The notes beneath the pieces were generated by a model, which did not search any database, had not been told where the DNA came from, and saw only the letters and a program-made list of their open reading frames with translations. From assembly GCA_958435885.1 (NCBI GenBank), contig CAUBHZ010000148.1, forward strand, positions 1 through 5,438: DNA of 5,438 bases, read 5' to 3'. The position numbers were made by a program, and so were the translations under genes. Of this stretch, positions 4,731 to 5,438 are shown in pieces (position 1 is the first letter of the stretch; each line of letters opens with the position of its first letter). Origin of the DNA: an uncultured Intestinimonas sp. Lineage in GTDB: Bacteria > Bacillota_A > Clostridia > Oscillospirales > Oscillospiraceae.

Positions 4731-5438
4731 TCACTCCAGATCCATGTGCCGTTTCCGGTCGGCGGACCAGGCCAGCTTTTGGGTGAGGGCGGAGGTGTCC
4801 CGCCGCTCCAACACCTGGCGGTAGGCGCGCAGATTGTCCTCCAGATTGCGGATGACCTTGGTGAGGGCGGAGGCGTTCATGGAGAAGAGCTCGGTCCACA
4901 GGGGGACGTCCAGGGCGGCGACGCGGGTGCAGTCCCGGAAGGAGCCTCCCTCGAAGCCCCGGCACTCGAAGAGGTCGGGGTCATCGCACACCGCCACCGC
5001 CATGATATGCATGACCTGGCTGGTGTAGGCGATGATGGCGTCATGTTTTTGGGTGGTGGTCTCCACCACATCACCGCAGCCGATGTAGGCGGCGATGCGC
5101 CGGAGGAGGTCCAGGTGCTCCGGGCGGTGGCCGGGCCGTGGGGTGAGGATGTAGTGGGCGCCCTGGAAGAGGGTCCCGTCGGCGTGGAAGATGCCCGAGG
5201 TCTCCTTGCCGGCCATGGGGTGGCCGCCGATGAAGTCCACCTCGTCGGGCAGCACGGCGGCGGCGTCCACGATGGCGGTCTTGATCCCGCACACGTCGGT
5301 GACCAGGCTGCCGGGCTTGAAGTCTCCCCGGTGGGTCTGGAGGAAGTCCACGATGGCGCCGGGATGGAGACAGAGGTAGACCACGTCGGCGTCGGCGATG
5401 GCCGCTCCGGCATCGACTGTGAGGCGGTCGGCCACATG
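4731..5438 (-). CDS. tyrA: Prephenate dehydrogenase, N-terminus cut off by the window edge
   Basis: The visible 235 residues are the C-terminal part of TyrA, which oxidatively decarboxylates prephenate to 4-hydroxyphenylpyruvate with NAD in tyrosine synthesis. About 45-50 residues with the GxGxxG nucleotide-binding loop lie beyond the window. Counting the first visible residue as 1, the last Rossmann strand is VVYLCLHPG. VTDVCGIK (46-53) is the conserved Asp-x-x-x-x-Lys loop. GGHPMAGKETSG (71-82) carries the catalytic His73. HDAIIAYTSQVMH (132-144) and GGSFRDCTR (164-172, with the substrate-binding Arg172) belong to the helical dimer domain. It ends soon after that domain, so there is no C-terminal ACT domain. 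The GTG at 5435 and ATG at 5437 are not the start: the Rossmann fold is incomplete there. No hairpin terminator follows the stop. Confidence 0.93.
   Translation of the reverse strand, partial: HVADRLTVDAGAAIADADVVYLCLHPGAIVDFLQTHRGDFKPGSLVTDVCGIKTAIVDAAAVLPDEVDFIGGHPMAGKETSGIFHADGTLFQGAHYILTPRPGHRPEHLDLLRRIAAYIGCGDVVETTTQKHDAIIAYTSQVMHIMAVAVCDDPDLFECRGFEGGSFRDCTRVAALDVPLWTELFSMNASALTKVIRNLEDNLRAYRQVLERRDTSALTQKLAWSADRKRHMDLE

Noticed and set aside
4877..5437. A minus-strand frame starting with an ATG at 5437.
   Set aside because: It is a shadow of tyrA in another frame with Pro/Ser/Thr/Trp-rich content. The tyrA frame carries all conserved motifs.
1..5438. CRISPR arrays, tRNA or rRNA genes, riboswitches, insertion sequences, phage or defence genes.
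   Set aside because: I looked on both strands and found no repeat-spacer structure, no RNA gene, no transposase-like frame and no terminal repeats. Gaps between genes are all short and explained by promoters and terminators.

Overview
The window is gene-dense, GC-rich DNA with clear intrinsic terminators, strong Shine-Dalgarno sites and housekeeping-type promoters. It also carries the spore-specific pair spmA/spmB and an AbrB-type regulator. This points to an endospore-forming Gram-positive bacterium with high-GC coding DNA, most likely a clostridial gut lineage of the Oscillospiraceae type. The lineage is inferred from gene content and style, not from a search.

Layout, left to right. (1) A small AbrB-fold regulator with four C-terminal cysteines lies on the minus strand (22-264), with a near-consensus promoter and a 5'-terminal hairpin in its leader. 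(2) Across an AT-rich divergent intergenic region (265-473), the plus strand carries spmA (474-1052) and spmB (1055-1576), preceded by a candidate sigma-E-like promoter. (3) A perfect 18-bp hairpin flanked by A and T runs (1577-1617) separates spmB from the converging minus-strand genes and can serve both. (4) A minus-strand two-gene operon follows: a sigma-70 family factor (2839-3399) overlaps by 4 nt a single-pass membrane protein with a long extracytoplasmic region (1622-2842), a likely sigma/anti-sigma pair. (5) A terminator (3473-3504) marks the end of the next minus-strand gene, an AI-2E/UPF0118 family permease (3511-4635) with its own extended -10 promoter. (6) At the right edge is the C-terminal part of a prephenate dehydrogenase (tyrosine biosynthesis), cut by the window end (4731-5438).

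The genes form at least four transcription units: the AbrB-type gene, spmAB, sigma/membrane protein, and the permease, with tyrA belonging to a unit that enters from outside. spmAB acts in spore core dehydration. The sigma/membrane pair looks like an envelope-sensing regulatory module. The permease and tyrA look like ordinary chromosomal genes. I see no mobile element, CRISPR array, RNA gene or defence system, and no convincing undescribed system. The points most worth checking are the 5'-terminal leader hairpin, the Cys4 AbrB variant, and the sigma/membrane-protein pair with its short cytoplasmic tail.
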